Assembly (NCBI GenBank): GCA_039801465.1
Contig: JBDRUT010000011.1
Coordinates: 4,439 to 68,438 of the forward strand
Origin: JAOABV01 sp039801465
GTDB taxonomy: Bacteria; Hydrothermota; Tepidihabitantia; Tepidihabitantales; CAIPLT01
Direction of reading: 5' to 3'
Length of the DNA: 64,000 bases
The position numbers and the translations under genes are program-made. The notes below the pieces were generated by a model. The model worked only from the letters and a program-made list of their open reading frames with translations, made no database searches and was not told the origin of the DNA. Below are positions 8,967-18,212 of the stretch, in pieces. Within the stretch, counting starts at the first letter, position 1. Each line of letters begins with the position of its first letter.

Positions 8967-9568
8967 ATCAAATAAAAACAGGGGCATAGTGGCAATTAAT
9001 TTCTATAAATTCTATCTGTTTTTTACTCGTCTCAGTAGAAATTCAATGTAATTTATCGAAATTTTTTGCTTCTATGCTTCTGTAGTTTCTTTTTTATTGA
9101 GACATAATCAAATTTTTAAGAAAAGTTAAACATGCTATTTTATCATATTGGAAGGTCTGAATGATATACTCGGTTGTCTATCTGGTAAGCCGGCGGGCAA
9201 GCCAGGGGGCAAGCCGAGGGGCATACCGGTCGGCAGCCGATAGGCTTGCCCACCGGTCAGCGGAATCGACAATTTTCTCCATAGATGGCGCTATTACCTA
9301 TTCATCTATCTATCGTATTATTAAGAAGATAACCGATAGGTTTACTGATCCAACTACTTACTATACCAAGAGCCTCTCTTAGTTGAACAATTTTTGCTAT
9401 TGAAAGCCTAATCGAAAAGCGATTATTATATTAATTTTGAATTGTTTGATTAAATATCAGTAGTTAAGAACTGAAAGTTGAGAGAATTGAAGGCAGATTA
9501 TTGTTCAGCGTAATATTTGATAATATTAATAGATATATTTCTATGTTTTATTATCGGTCTTTTGTAAG
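8967..9568. other. 600-base intergenic region with GC-rich repeat patch
   Basis: Mostly AT-rich sequence without a convincing gene. It contains the 12-bp repeat patch at 9184-9262. A 73-codon frame at 9161-9382 runs through the patch, begins MIYSVVYLVS and follows GGAAGG at the right distance. The repeat translates as the tetrapeptides VSRR, ASQG, ASRG, AYRS. I do not call it a gene because its composition is unlike every other gene here. Confidence 0.5.
9184..9262. repeat. GC-rich 12-bp tandem repeat with inverted arm
   Basis: Four in-phase 12-mers follow each other: GGTAAGCCGGCG, GGCAAGCCAGGG, GGCAAGCCGAGG, GGCATACCGGTC (9184-9231). They are followed by GGCTTGCC, the reverse complement of the GGCAAGCC core, and by a second ACCGGTC. 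The patch is far richer in G and C than its surroundings and could fold back on itself. Confidence 0.75.
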
Positions 9569-12001
9569 TTATTTCTCAGAACCAAGTTTATCAGAAACCG
9601 GCTTTTTGCGCTTAGATGTGATAATTAATGCGATGAGAGAGAATAGAAGTGTAATTAGAGTCATCACTTGGCCTCGTTTATAGAGTTTTGAGTAATAATA
9701 GAATTCTATTTGATGATTACCGGGTTCTAAATAGATTGCTCTTAAAGTGTGATATGCTCGGTAAACTTTGCTCGGTTTACCGTCAACTTTACAATGCCAG
9801 TCTGGATGATAATTTTCACTAAAAACCAAAAAACCCGGATTATCTAATTCGGCTTGTAAAAGTATTCGATTCGGAGTATATTTAATTATTCTCGCTGTGC
9901 CTGTTATACTATCAGATGTTGATTGAACCATTGGAAGTGATTCGGCAATTATCACATATTGTAAGGGATTAAAATTAGTATCTTTAAGCCGGTTTATTAC
10001 TTGGTCTTTTTCTTTTATCACCTCATATTTTGGAACTAAAAATGCTCTGGGAAAAGCATTATTATTTTTATAGATGACATATCTTCTGCCGGTATAAACA
10101 GGTTCGATTCCTGGCTGATTGACAAAATTACGCATCTCTGTGATTCTTGCTTGGATTTGAGCATCAAATTGAGAAATATCTTTTGGTAGCGGAACCGAAA
10201 TAATATATTTAATATTAAGCAGATTAAGAAAATTAGAATATGCCAAATTCGGAGCATTATACATTACAGTTCGTTCTGCACCAATAAAATCTTGATAAGT
10301 TTGTAATGGGTTAGGACAATAACCACCAGCGTTTTGAATATGATACAAGTCTAATATGCCATCATTAGAGCGTTCATAATACAATGGATGTACCCGATAA
10401 AGAGTTGTATCGTTCTTGAGAAATTTTACAACTTCGTCTGGTGCATAATAGACATTAGGATGTTCAACCTGTTTTAAGAAAATTTTATCAATGCGCCACA
10501 AGTCAAACAAAATTAAAGGAATTATGATAATGAGACAAGTTCGGATTTTAATTTTGTGGTTGATGAGTTGATAGACAAGAAAGAGACTTATGGCGATAAG
10601 GACTGAGGTGATTAAAACGCCTTGCCAAAAGATTGATTGATTATTGTTAAATGCCTGTAGTTTATTATTATCTTTAATACTTAAGGCAATACTCGATTTG
10701 CTGACCGCAAAAAGTAAAAGTAAGAATATAAAGATAATGATTGTAATATAGATAAACTTTTTGATTTTTTGCTTAGTGTGCCGGTCAAATAATTTTTTCT
10801 TGAGATTATGCTCAAAAAGATATTGTAATCCAATTGAACCTAAAACAATTGCGGAAAAGGCAACTAAATAAAAGACCATTGAAGGACCACGAAAACGTTT
10901 TACTCCGGGTAAAAGATAATAAACAAGTTTGAAAAAAGGCGTGTGGCCACCAAAAGCAGTTAATGCGCTAATAATACCAGCGATAAAAAAGAATAATACT
11001 TTTCGGTCTTTGAATTTAATGACAAGTGCAGAAATTGCTAATAGCAAGAAAATTATTCCGAAATATTCGGTGTGGAGTTTAAAGAAATTTTCACCCCAAT
11101 AGTGATCAAGAATACCGCTGAATTGGGGAACGATTAAATCAAATATTTCTTTAGGTGGTAATGCCCAAGACGCAGCAAATTCATATCCCCGGATTTCACC
11201 GCGAGCACCAAAAGCAAGATTTGCCAAAAGTGGCATATAATACATTGCTAATGTTCCTAAAGCGATTAGCACGGTGATAATTGCATATCCAATAAGTTTT
11301 AAGGTTTTTCTAATTTTGTTCTGGTGTCTTTGCCAAATTAGTTGCACGATAAGATAAGCAAAAGCAAACCATAATCCATAATAGGTCAATTGAAAATGGG
11401 CGTGGGTCATACTAAAACCAGCCAAAACACCGGCTAAAATAAACCAGAAAAATCTATGAGTCGTAAGTGCTTTATTCCATAAGAAAAATGCTAAAGGAAA
11501 AAATGCCATTGACAGCATTCTTCCTTCATGACCAGCATAAGTTGTTGACACCAGATTGCCGACAAACGAATAGGCAATTGCTCCAATTAATGCAGTATAA
11601 TTTGAAAGGTCTAAAGATTTTAAGAATAAGAACATTCCTAAACCGGCAATAATCATTCCACATACGAAAAGATAAGTCCAAAAGATATGAGTCGGTATTA
11701 CAAGACGGATAAGAGTATATAGAGAATTATTGTCACCAAAAGAGGGTAGACCGCCGAAAATATAACTATACCACATTGAAGCAGTTTTGTATTGTGCCAG
11801 TTGTTGAGCCGTAATAACCCGAGAAGGATAACCGCCTAAAAGCCAATCAGAACCATACATCATTTTTGAGCCGGTAATTAATCCAGGACTGAAAATTAAA
11901 AAGTAGATTATAGGTAATAGGATTAATATTATAACTGCTAATTTGTTGGATAAGTAAAATGGTTTTTCAACTACTGATTTGACATCTTTCTCTTTTTTCA
12001 T
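9569..12001 (-). CDS. YfhO-family polytopic membrane protein
   Basis: An 810-residue membrane protein of the YfhO/GT-C-like class, linked in other bacteria to glycosylation of cell-wall polymers or lipids. About a dozen hydrophobic segments occupy residues 20-500. The family landmarks are present: LPGVKRFRGPSMVFYLV, and near the end DNPGFLVFSENYHPDWHC followed by VDGKPSKVYRAYHTLRAIYLEPG and a final membrane segment. The C-terminal soluble domain is extracytoplasmic in known members. It is the last gene of the glycan operon and starts one base after the stop of the preceding GT4 gene, so translation is probably coupled. The substrate cannot be read from sequence. Confidence 0.85.
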   Translation of the reverse strand: MKKEKDVKSVVEKPFYLSNKLAVIILILLPIIYFLIFSPGLITGSKMMYGSDWLLGGYPSRVITAQQLAQYKTASMWYSYIFGGLPSFGDNNSLYTLIRLVIPTHIFWTYLFVCGMIIAGLGMFLFLKSLDLSNYTALIGAIAYSFVGNLVSTTYAGHEGRMLSMAFFPLAFFLWNKALTTHRFFWFILAGVLAGFSMTHAHFQLTYYGLWFAFAYLIVQLIWQRHQNKIRKTLKLIGYAIITVLIALGTLAMYYMPLLANLAFGARGEIRGYEFAASWALPPKEIFDLIVPQFSGILDHYWGENFFKLHTEYFGIIFLLLAISALVIKFKDRKVLFFFIAGIISALTAFGGHTPFFKLVYYLLPGVKRFRGPSMVFYLVAFSAIVLGSIGLQYLFEHNLKKKLFDRHTKQKIKKFIYITIIIFIFLLLLFAVSKSSIALSIKDNNKLQAFNNNQSIFWQGVLITSVLIAISLFLVYQLINHKIKIRTCLIIIIPLILFDLWRIDKIFLKQVEHPNVYYAPDEVVKFLKNDTTLYRVHPLYYERSNDGILDLYHIQNAGGYCPNPLQTYQDFIGAERTVMYNAPNLAYSNFLNLLNIKYIISVPLPKDISQFDAQIQARITEMRNFVNQPGIEPVYTGRRYVIYKNNNAFPRAFLVPKYEVIKEKDQVINRLKDTNFNPLQYVIIAESLPMVQSTSDSITGTARIIKYTPNRILLQAELDNPGFLVFSENYHPDWHCKVDGKPSKVYRAYHTLRAIYLEPGNHQIEFYYYSKLYKRGQVMTLITLLFSLIALIITSKRKKPVSDKLGSEK

Positions 12002-12002
12002 A

Positions 12003-13016
12003 TTAGCCTAACTCCTTTATAATATTAGAATATAAATCATAATATGATTTGCCCATTATTTCTAAATTGAATTTATCAATAATTTTTTTCCGATTCCTAA
12101 TACCAATTTCTTCGCGCATCGGTTTATTATCAGCTAATAAATTTATTTTGTCAACAAAATCTCCAACATCGTCCATTTTACATAAAAAGCCATTTTCGCC
12201 ATTAGTTACTATTTCCGGAAGCGAAGAACAATTAGTGGTAACAACTGGTTTGGCACAAGCCATTGCTTCAGCAATCGCATAACCAAATCCTTCAAGTCGG
12301 GTCGGCAACAAACAAATGTCGCATAAGTTATACCAATAGACTAAATCGGTCTGTGACAATCGTCCCAACGGAATCATTCTATCATCGGAAAAAACTTTTT
12401 TAGGACTGCGCAGGCCCGTAGTATAGAATAAGAGAAATCGGTTGTCGAGTTTCGCCATTATTTGTGGTAATAAGTCCACTCCTTTTCTTTTAGTTAAATT
12501 GCCAACAAAGAGTAATTTTATCTTATTGGGATAAGGGTCATTAATGATATTAATTGGTTTAAAAAGTTCGGTATCAATTCCGCAATAAATGGTTTGAACA
12601 TTGTTCATCTTAAATAAATTTCGAACTGACTGTTCAGTTGATTTGCTGATAGCAATAATCTGGTTAGATTTTGATAAAGTCTTTTCAATATAGTCAAGTA
12701 TTCTTTGATAATAAATCTTCTGTGGTTTAGTCAAATATTCAGTTTGTTTAGGATTGGCGATGATATGTAATACTGAAACAATTAGCGGTTTATTTCGGTT
12801 ATAAAAGACAAACCCGTATTCAGCATTAGAATGGATTATGTCGTAACCCGGAGTTATTTTTATGAAAGGTTTTAGTAAATGTGGATTAATTGACCAATAA
12901 CGATGATAAGATAAAAATTCTATTTCCGCATTAAATTTAATCTGACTTTTGGCTAAAAGTTCAAAATAAATGTCATTTCCCGATTTACCGGATAAGAGTC
13001 CGTAGATTATTCTCAT
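12003..13016 (-). CDS. glycosyltransferase family 4
   Basis: A 337-residue retaining, GT-B fold sugar transferase. The C-terminal nucleotide-sugar domain shows KLLFVGNLTKRKGVDLLPQ (about residues 168-186) and the E-x7-E motif as EGFGYAIAEAMACAKPV. The N-terminal acceptor domain contains DIIHSNAEYGFVFY. No signal peptide or membrane span, so it is cytoplasmic or peripheral. It sits between the flippase-like gene (5-base gap) and the YfhO gene (1-base gap). Donor and acceptor are unknown. Confidence 0.9.
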   Translation of the reverse strand: MRIIYGLLSGKSGNDIYFELLAKSQIKFNAEIEFLSYHRYWSINPHLLKPFIKITPGYDIIHSNAEYGFVFYNRNKPLIVSVLHIIANPKQTEYLTKPQKIYYQRILDYIEKTLSKSNQIIAISKSTEQSVRNLFKMNNVQTIYCGIDTELFKPINIINDPYPNKIKLLFVGNLTKRKGVDLLPQIMAKLDNRFLLFYTTGLRSPKKVFSDDRMIPLGRLSQTDLVYWYNLCDICLLPTRLEGFGYAIAEAMACAKPVVTTNCSSLPEIVTNGENGFLCKMDDVGDFVDKINLLADNKPMREEIGIRNRKKIIDKFNLEIMGKSYYDLYSNIIKELG

Positions 13017-13021
13017 TATAA

Positions 13022-13933
13022 TTATATATATTTTCTGAGACTTTTAGCAAAGATTAAAAAAGTAATAATTTCTCCAATCGTTCCCCAAATGCGGATTAAA
13101 ATAGAAGTAATAATACCAATACTGGTAGGCATATAGAAATTAAATAGATAACTTAAAACGCCTTCCCTGATGCCAACTCCGCCTGGTGAAATAAGACTCA
13201 AAAAACCAATTACCCAAGCCGCAGGATAAATTGCACATAGTGGTAACAAGAAAGACAAACGAATTTGATAAAAAGATTTTATTAAAAAATAAATTCCCAC
13301 ACATTGTGAAATCCATAGCAGAGTATATAAAATTAAAAGAAAAATAATTTGAGAGTATTTAGGAATGAAGGTTATCTTATCTCTTTTCAATATTTTTAAT
13401 CCAAAGTTTACGATTTTTATAAACAAAGGCGGATAAAGCATAATTAATAATAATGGAATCAATAGAAACATTAAATAATAAGTTTTGGTAAGATAACTAT
13501 GCTGAGTTAAGGGAAAGATTATGACAAAGAGTAAGATACCGCTCAAGGTATTGACTGCAGTTCCGAGAATGACGCCAACACCACTTTTAGAACCAGGGAT
13601 TGCGCCTTCTTTTTTTGTAAGATAAACTTGTCCGGCAATGCCCCAGATACGACCGGGAATATACCGAGGTAATGCAGCAAGCGCAGTAATTCTTAACCCT
13701 TGAATAAATGAAATCTTTTCTCCAATAATTTCAATATTTTTTTTCCAAATATAAGCATTAAAAGGAAAACCGATAAACCAGATAAGATAGGATAATGCCA
13801 GAAACCAGTAATTAAATCTTAATTGGTTAAAAGGAACCTTATGCCAATTAGTATAAAAGTACTTTGCCATGAAATAGAAAATAATACCCAGTATTATAAT
13901 GTAGATGATAATGCGCAAGCTTCTTTTGGGCAT
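13022..13933 (-). CDS. lysylphosphatidylglycerol synthase TM-like / UPF0104 flippase-like protein
   Basis: A 303-residue polytopic protein with 7-8 hydrophobic segments. The diagnostic motif PGGVGIREG (about residues 249-257) places it in the LPG synthase transmembrane/UPF0104 family (AglD and MprF membrane-part relatives). Only the membrane domain is present; the aminoacyl-transfer domain of MprF is absent. Within glycan clusters such proteins are thought to act in lipid-linked sugar transfer or flipping, which fits this operon but is not proven. Its ATG shares one base with the TAA of the preceding gene (TAATG), a translational coupling signal. Confidence 0.85.
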   Translation of the reverse strand: MPKRSLRIIIYIIILGIIFYFMAKYFYTNWHKVPFNQLRFNYWFLALSYLIWFIGFPFNAYIWKKNIEIIGEKISFIQGLRITALAALPRYIPGRIWGIAGQVYLTKKEGAIPGSKSGVGVILGTAVNTLSGILLFVIIFPLTQHSYLTKTYYLMFLLIPLLLIMLYPPLFIKIVNFGLKILKRDKITFIPKYSQIIFLLILYTLLWISQCVGIYFLIKSFYQIRLSFLLPLCAIYPAAWVIGFLSLISPGGVGIREGVLSYLFNFYMPTSIGIITSILIRIWGTIGEIITFLIFAKSLRKYI

Positions 13934-15150
13934 TATGATAGAGAACTTTTTTGTGTAATTAGATTCTTAAGTATATTTTCTACTTCTTGACAGTAGGTCT
14001 CGTAACTAAGGTTTTTCTTTACATACTCATGTCCTTTAATAATTGTATCAATTGTAATCTGAGGATTATTATATATATATATCATCTTTTCCGCAAAATC
14101 CTTAGGCGTTGGGTCACTAACAAAGCCAATCTTTTCTTGTTCTATGACCTCACTGGTTCCACAATCAGAGGAGACTACAGAAATTGTATTTGCGGCCAAA
14201 GCCTCGAAGGGTGTCAAACCGTAAGTTTGTTTTATGGCAGGAAATGAACAAATATGAGATTTCTGATAAAGAGTTCGCAAGTTTTCCTCACTGGTATGTC
14301 CCGTAAGTTCAACGCTATCTTGTAAATTAAGTTTTTTGATTTCTGCTAAGATTTCCTCTCTTAAAGGTCCATCGCCCACTAAGATTAGTTTGGCATGATT
14401 TATTTGAGACTTTACAATTTGGAATGCTTTCACCGTGCATAACTGATTTTTGGAATAAGTAAGTTGACCCACTTGGATGATAATAAATTCATTTTTTATT
14501 CTCTTTAGATATTTGTCATTTATGTCTTGCAGATTTTTCGAGAAAAAATTAAAATTAATTCCTAGTCGAACAATTTGAGAATTACGATTATAGTAATCTC
14601 TGATACGCTTTTGTCCACGTTCGTCTAAGACAATTATCTTATCGACGCCAGTTTTGACTATAATTGTATCAATTAGTTTATATAAAGGAATTCCAATTTC
14701 TTTTAAGAACGAGGCGCGCTTTTTAGAATTTAATGAAAAAGTACCGCCTTCGTAAGGTTTAAAAGTGGTAATTGGGTCATTCGCAGACCACAATAAAGGT
14801 ATACGATGGAATACACTCATCCAATGACCTGGTGGATTATGAGCATGAATGACATTGATTTTTTTATCGCTTATTAATCTTTTTATTTTTTTTCTTAATT
14901 TTAATAATCGGATAAAGAATAAAAAAGGATTATTAATTAATGCAAAACGACCTTCAATCCGCTTGAGAATTTTAATATTAGGATTTATGTAATCTAAGTT
15001 TTTTGCTTCTTCCGGAACATTAGTAAAGTCAAGATATGTCGTAAATATGTCAACTTGATGGCCCTTTTGTTTTAGATAATGCGCTAAATAAATTACTGCA
15101 CGCTCAGCACCACCTAAACAAACAGTGGGACTAACTAATAGAACATTCAT
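13933..15150 (-). CDS. glycosyltransferase family 4
   Basis: A GT-B fold transferase of 405 residues counted from the ATG at 15150 (MNVLLVSPTVCLGGAERAV); a TTG two codons upstream (15156) is also in frame. The N-terminal glycine-rich loop GGAERAVIYLA is typical of GT4 enzymes. The donor-site half shows IIQVGQLTYSKNQ and the E-x7-E region TYGLTPFEALAANTISVVSS. A longer insertion around residues 130-190 is typical of family members acting on lipid-linked acceptors, but the acceptor is unknown. Third gene of the operon. Confidence 0.9.
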   Translation of the reverse strand: MNVLLVSPTVCLGGAERAVIYLAHYLKQKGHQVDIFTTYLDFTNVPEEAKNLDYINPNIKILKRIEGRFALINNPFLFFIRLLKLRKKIKRLISDKKINVIHAHNPPGHWMSVFHRIPLLWSANDPITTFKPYEGGTFSLNSKKRASFLKEIGIPLYKLIDTIIVKTGVDKIIVLDERGQKRIRDYYNRNSQIVRLGINFNFFSKNLQDINDKYLKRIKNEFIIIQVGQLTYSKNQLCTVKAFQIVKSQINHAKLILVGDGPLREEILAEIKKLNLQDSVELTGHTSEENLRTLYQKSHICSFPAIKQTYGLTPFEALAANTISVVSSDCGTSEVIEQEKIGFVSDPTPKDFAEKMIYIYNNPQITIDTIIKGHEYVKKNLSYETYCQEVENILKNLITQKSSLS

Positions 15151-15182
15151 TTTCAAAATATACTAATTGTTTTTTTTGCAGA

Positions 15183-16394
15183 TTATCTTGAATTGACAAA
15201 ATTGTGGATTGCTTCAACTATATAGTCTAAATCTTGTTCAGTAAGATTCTGGTGTACACCAAGATAAAAACCATTTTCTCCGACATATTCTGCATTAGGA
15301 AATTCACCATATCTATGGTTCATAAAACGATAAGCTGGTTGTTGAGTCGGAATGCAACCGAAAATTGGTCGTGTTTCAATGCCTTTTTTCTCTAAATAGA
15401 TTGTTATGTCCTGACGATTAAAAGGAGCTCCTTTTCTAATAGTTAACGGATATACCAGCGGACTAATCTTTACATCTTCTTTTTCTTTAAGCAAATGAAA
15501 GTATTCTTCTAAATCCTTAAGTTGATGATTGAGATAGAAGAAATTTTTTCGGCGTTTATTAATAATTTTATCTAATGATTCGATCTGTTCAATACCCAGT
15601 GCTGCTTCTAGTTCGTTCATTTTACTGGAATACCCAATGTGTTCAAAATAAAATCTTGGGTCAAATCCTTCTTTTTTTTCATATTTAAATCGTAAAGGAC
15701 AATATTGTGAGGAGATATTAAGTACGCATTTTTTACATTTACAAGCACGGCCATGGGCTCGTAATGAACGGGCAAGAGAAGCAAATTCTTCGTTGTTCGT
15801 TATAATTGCTCCACCTTCACCAGTGGTAATGATATGGGCAACATAGAAACTAAAAGCACCGGCAATACCCATCGTGCCGACTTTTTTCTGTTTGTATAGT
15901 GCGCCGTGAGCCTCAGCAGCGTCTTCGATAACGAATATTTTATGTTTATCAGCAATTGCAGTAATACTATCCATATCAGCCGGATGGCCCAATAAATGAA
16001 CTGGCAAAAGGGCGAGAGTATGAGAAGTTATTTTATTTTCTATTTGTTCAACCTTGATTTGATAAGTATCCAAGTCAATATCAACAAAAACTGGTTTAGC
16101 CCCAGCATTAACAATACCATTTGCCGAAGCGATAAAAGTTAAAGCCGGCAATATAACTTCAGGAGATTTATTATTTTGGTTAAGGTTAATACAAGATGCA
16201 ACTGCAATTGTGACCGCATCTGTCCCTGTTGCTACTGCAATACATTCCTTGACTTTGTGATAATTGGCGAATTCTTTCTCCAATAAAGCCACATATTTAC
16301 CCATTGAAATTCTACCGCTATCTAAAATCTCATTGATAAGTTTCTTAGATTTAGTACCAATCGAGGTAGTACCGATTGTTATCTTTTTTTCCAT
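15183..16394 (-). CDS. PMP-dependent NDP-4-keto-6-deoxyhexose 3-dehydrase-like enzyme (aminotransferase fold)
   Basis: A 403-residue DegT/DnrJ/EryC1 fold protein. In aminotransferases of this family the sequence FSFxxxK carries the PLP lysine. Here the site reads FSFYVAHIITTGEGG and His187 replaces the lysine. The same swap defines the PMP-dependent 3-dehydrases ColD and E1/RfbH, which deoxygenate C-3 of NDP-4-keto-6-deoxy sugars. Four cysteines follow (218, 220, 223, 232; C-x-C-x2-C-x8-C), comparable to the 2Fe-2S cluster region of E1, and so does the FEHIGYSSKMNELEAALG segment. It therefore probably makes a 3,6-dideoxyhexose precursor for surface glycan rather than an amino sugar. An E3-type reductase partner is not in the window. 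Confidence 0.85.
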   Translation of the reverse strand: MEKKITIGTTSIGTKSKKLINEILDSGRISMGKYVALLEKEFANYHKVKECIAVATGTDAVTIAVASCINLNQNNKSPEVILPALTFIASANGIVNAGAKPVFVDIDLDTYQIKVEQIENKITSHTLALLPVHLLGHPADMDSITAIADKHKIFVIEDAAEAHGALYKQKKVGTMGIAGAFSFYVAHIITTGEGGAIITNNEEFASLARSLRAHGRACKCKKCVLNISSQYCPLRFKYEKKEGFDPRFYFEHIGYSSKMNELEAALGIEQIESLDKIINKRRKNFFYLNHQLKDLEEYFHLLKEKEDVKISPLVYPLTIRKGAPFNRQDITIYLEKKGIETRPIFGCIPTQQPAYRFMNHRYGEFPNAEYVGENGFYLGVHQNLTEQDLDYIVEAIHNFVNSR

Positions 16395-16408
16395 AAGTTT
16401 AAGATTTC

Positions 16409-16437
16409 ATTATAGAAAATACAATAAGGTTAGTCAA
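16409..16437 (-). promoter_or_regulatory. internal promoter of the glycan operon
   Basis: On the minus strand TTGACT (16432-16437), 17-base spacer, TATAAT (16409-16414). The -35 overlaps the last codons of the upstream GT4 gene. The -10 ends 14 bases before the dehydrase ATG, giving a leader of only about seven bases. It allows the dehydrase and the four genes after it to be expressed apart from the first gene. Confidence 0.75.
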
Positions 16438-17638
16438 GATTTTGCCTGTAATTAAGTGCCTGTTGATAGTGTGTTATCATCTGGTCAATAATGTTATTCC
16501 AATTATATTTAGTATTGACATAATTATAACCCTGTTCTGCAAGACGATTGGCTAAAGATTCGTCTTGTAATATGTTTAACAACGCCTGTGCTAATTCGTC
16601 GGAATTCTTTTCCGGTACTAAAATGCCGGTCTCGTTATGTTTTATAATGTCAACAATGCCGCCAACATTGGTTGCGACTACTGGTTTCTTATAGGTCAAG
16701 GCTTCAATGAGCACGACGCCCAATCCTTCAGTGTCACCTTTAGAATCAATTATTGCCGGCAGAACAAAAACATCGCAGTTCTGATAATACTCATTGAGTT
16801 CTTGAGATGAAACTTGACCAAGGAATCTTACTTTTGTCTTGAGATTCTTTTCTTGCACCAGTTTTTCTAAAATAGGTTTTTCAGGTCCTGAGCCGACAAT
16901 ATTTAGAATTGCATTGACCTTGTCGGCAATTTGTGCAAATGCTTCGATTAAATATTTGACGCCTTTGCGTTCAACTAATCGACCGACAAATAGTATGTTT
17001 TTATGTGAGTCGGATTTAGTTTTCTTAAGCACAATCTCAATTTCTGGTTTTGCCGATTGACCAGACGGTAGAATAACAATTTCTCGGTTATAAATTTCTT
17101 TAATTCTTGACGCAGTATGACTTGAATTACACATTACGACATCGGCTTTGCGTATCGCCCAGCGGAGAAATGGTTTTAAGAAAGGGAGTTCTTTTTTTAC
17201 CCACATCAATTCCACACCATGAAAATATAAAAAATGTTTGGCTTTACATGTCTTTGAGGCAACATATCCAAATAGTGCATGGGGTAAAGGCCAGTGAGTG
17301 TGAACTATATCATATCGATTATTTCGGCAATGTTTATAGACTTGGATTGTGCCCAATAAAAGATAAAATGGAACTTTTAATTTATTTATTAACCCTTTTT
17401 TGACCCGGTCAACTGCAGTTTCTTCATGAGTTAGATTTTCCCATTTTTTGGGAAAGTAGCGGAATCGAATGATATTAATACCGAAAAGTCTTTGATTGGG
17501 GAGTCCTTTATAAGAAGATGTATAGACATCAACATCAATCCCTCGGTTCTTTAATCTTCTTACTGCCTGTACCAGCCACGGAGTTATAATGTCATCTTCT
17601 GAACGTGGGAATGCAGTGGCAATATAAAGTACTTTCAT
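16430..17638 (-). CDS. glycosyltransferase family 4, first gene of the glycan operon
   Basis: A 402-residue GT-B glycosyltransferase. KNILFVGRLVERKGVKYLIE (about residues 212-231) opens the nucleotide-sugar domain, and EGLGVVLIEALTYKKPV holds the E-x7-E motif. The N-terminal half has DIVHTHWPLPHALFGY. There is no Shine-Dalgarno sequence; a weak promoter-like pair TTCACC-16-TAAATT ends six bases before the ATG, compatible with a leaderless transcript. Acceptor and donor are not predictable. Confidence 0.9.
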   Translation of the reverse strand: MKVLYIATAFPRSEDDIITPWLVQAVRRLKNRGIDVDVYTSSYKGLPNQRLFGINIIRFRYFPKKWENLTHEETAVDRVKKGLINKLKVPFYLLLGTIQVYKHCRNNRYDIVHTHWPLPHALFGYVASKTCKAKHFLYFHGVELMWVKKELPFLKPFLRWAIRKADVVMCNSSHTASRIKEIYNREIVILPSGQSAKPEIEIVLKKTKSDSHKNILFVGRLVERKGVKYLIEAFAQIADKVNAILNIVGSGPEKPILEKLVQEKNLKTKVRFLGQVSSQELNEYYQNCDVFVLPAIIDSKGDTEGLGVVLIEALTYKKPVVATNVGGIVDIIKHNETGILVPEKNSDELAQALLNILQDESLANRLAEQGYNYVNTKYNWNNIIDQMITHYQQALNYRQNLD

Positions 17639-17644
17639 ATCAAA

Positions 17645-17672
17645 AATTTATGGAGTGGCCTTTGACGGTGAA
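17645..17672 (-). promoter_or_regulatory. weak promoter of the glycan operon, possibly leaderless
   Basis: Minus-strand TTCACC (17667-17672), 16-base spacer, TAAATT (17645-17650), then six bases to the ATG at 17638. Both boxes match four of six consensus bases, so the call rests on geometry shared with better examples in this window. Confidence 0.3.
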
Positions 17673-17803
17673 ATATAATATGTTGATCTTACAATTTGCT
17701 GAAGTTAGTTTTTTAATTTGATATAGTTTACGGAGATAGGATACAAACACTATATACAATAAAAATGGAAATTTTGTAGGCGTGTCTAAAATATAGCCAC
17801 AGA

Positions 17804-18070
17804 TTATTTTTTTTCAGTTATTTTTGCCCGTAGTGCTGCTAACCTTGATTTCAATCGAGCGGCTTTGTTCTTATGTATGAGACCGGATTTAGCTGTCTTA
17901 TCAATAATTGCTTGGACCTTGGGATACAATTCTTGAAAAGCCTTAGGGTCTTTGGTCGCGCGTAATTCCTTAATTGCTTTCTTAAGTCGAAGTTTTTTTG
18001 CACGATTAGCAATACGCTTCTTAGCAGATTTGCGAGCGTTCTTTAATGCTGACTTAGTTCTTTTTGCCAA
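17804..18070 (-). CDS. rpsT: 30S ribosomal protein S20
   Basis: An 88-residue, strongly basic small-subunit protein that binds 16S rRNA early in assembly. AKRTKSALKNARKSAKKRIAN at the N terminus and GLIHKNKAARLKSRLAAL near the end are typical for S20. The start codon is TTG (18068-18070), fixed by GGAGG four bases upstream; no ATG is available nearby. E. coli rpsT also begins with a weak UUG, used in autoregulation, so a similar control is plausible. It lies just downstream of tRNA-Phe on the same strand and could share its promoter. Confidence 0.97.
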   Translation of the reverse strand: MAKRTKSALKNARKSAKKRIANRAKKLRLKKAIKELRATKDPKAFQELYPKVQAIIDKTAKSGLIHKNKAARLKSRLAALRAKITEKK

Positions 18071-18128
18071 GTTGCCTCCAGTTTATTTATCTAATATCTA
18101 AAAATCAATATAATATCTAATCTTAAAA

Positions 18129-18201
18129 TGCCGGGGGGCGGAATCGAACCGCCCACACCGGGATTTTCAGTCCCGTGCTCTACCAACTGAGCTACCCCGG
18201 C
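18129..18201 (-). tRNA. tRNA-Phe (GAA)
   Basis: A 73-base cloverleaf. Acceptor stem GCCGGGG/CCCCGGC, D-arm GCTCAGTTGGTAGAGC, anticodon stem-loop CGGGA-CTGAAAA-TCCCG with anticodon GAA, T-arm GGGCGGTTCGATTCCGCCC, discriminator A. The CCA end is not encoded. Confidence 0.97.
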
Positions 18202-18212
18202 AATACTTTTGT

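Noticed and set aside
9161..9382. 73-codon frame across the GC-rich repeat as a gene
   Set aside because: A GGAAGG site precedes it, but the peptide composition follows the DNA repeat and shows no domain; kept only as part of the repeat observation.
15183..16394. Annotation as a sugar aminotransferase (DegT family)
   Set aside because: The PLP lysine is replaced by His187 and a Cys cluster is present, which points to a dehydrase.
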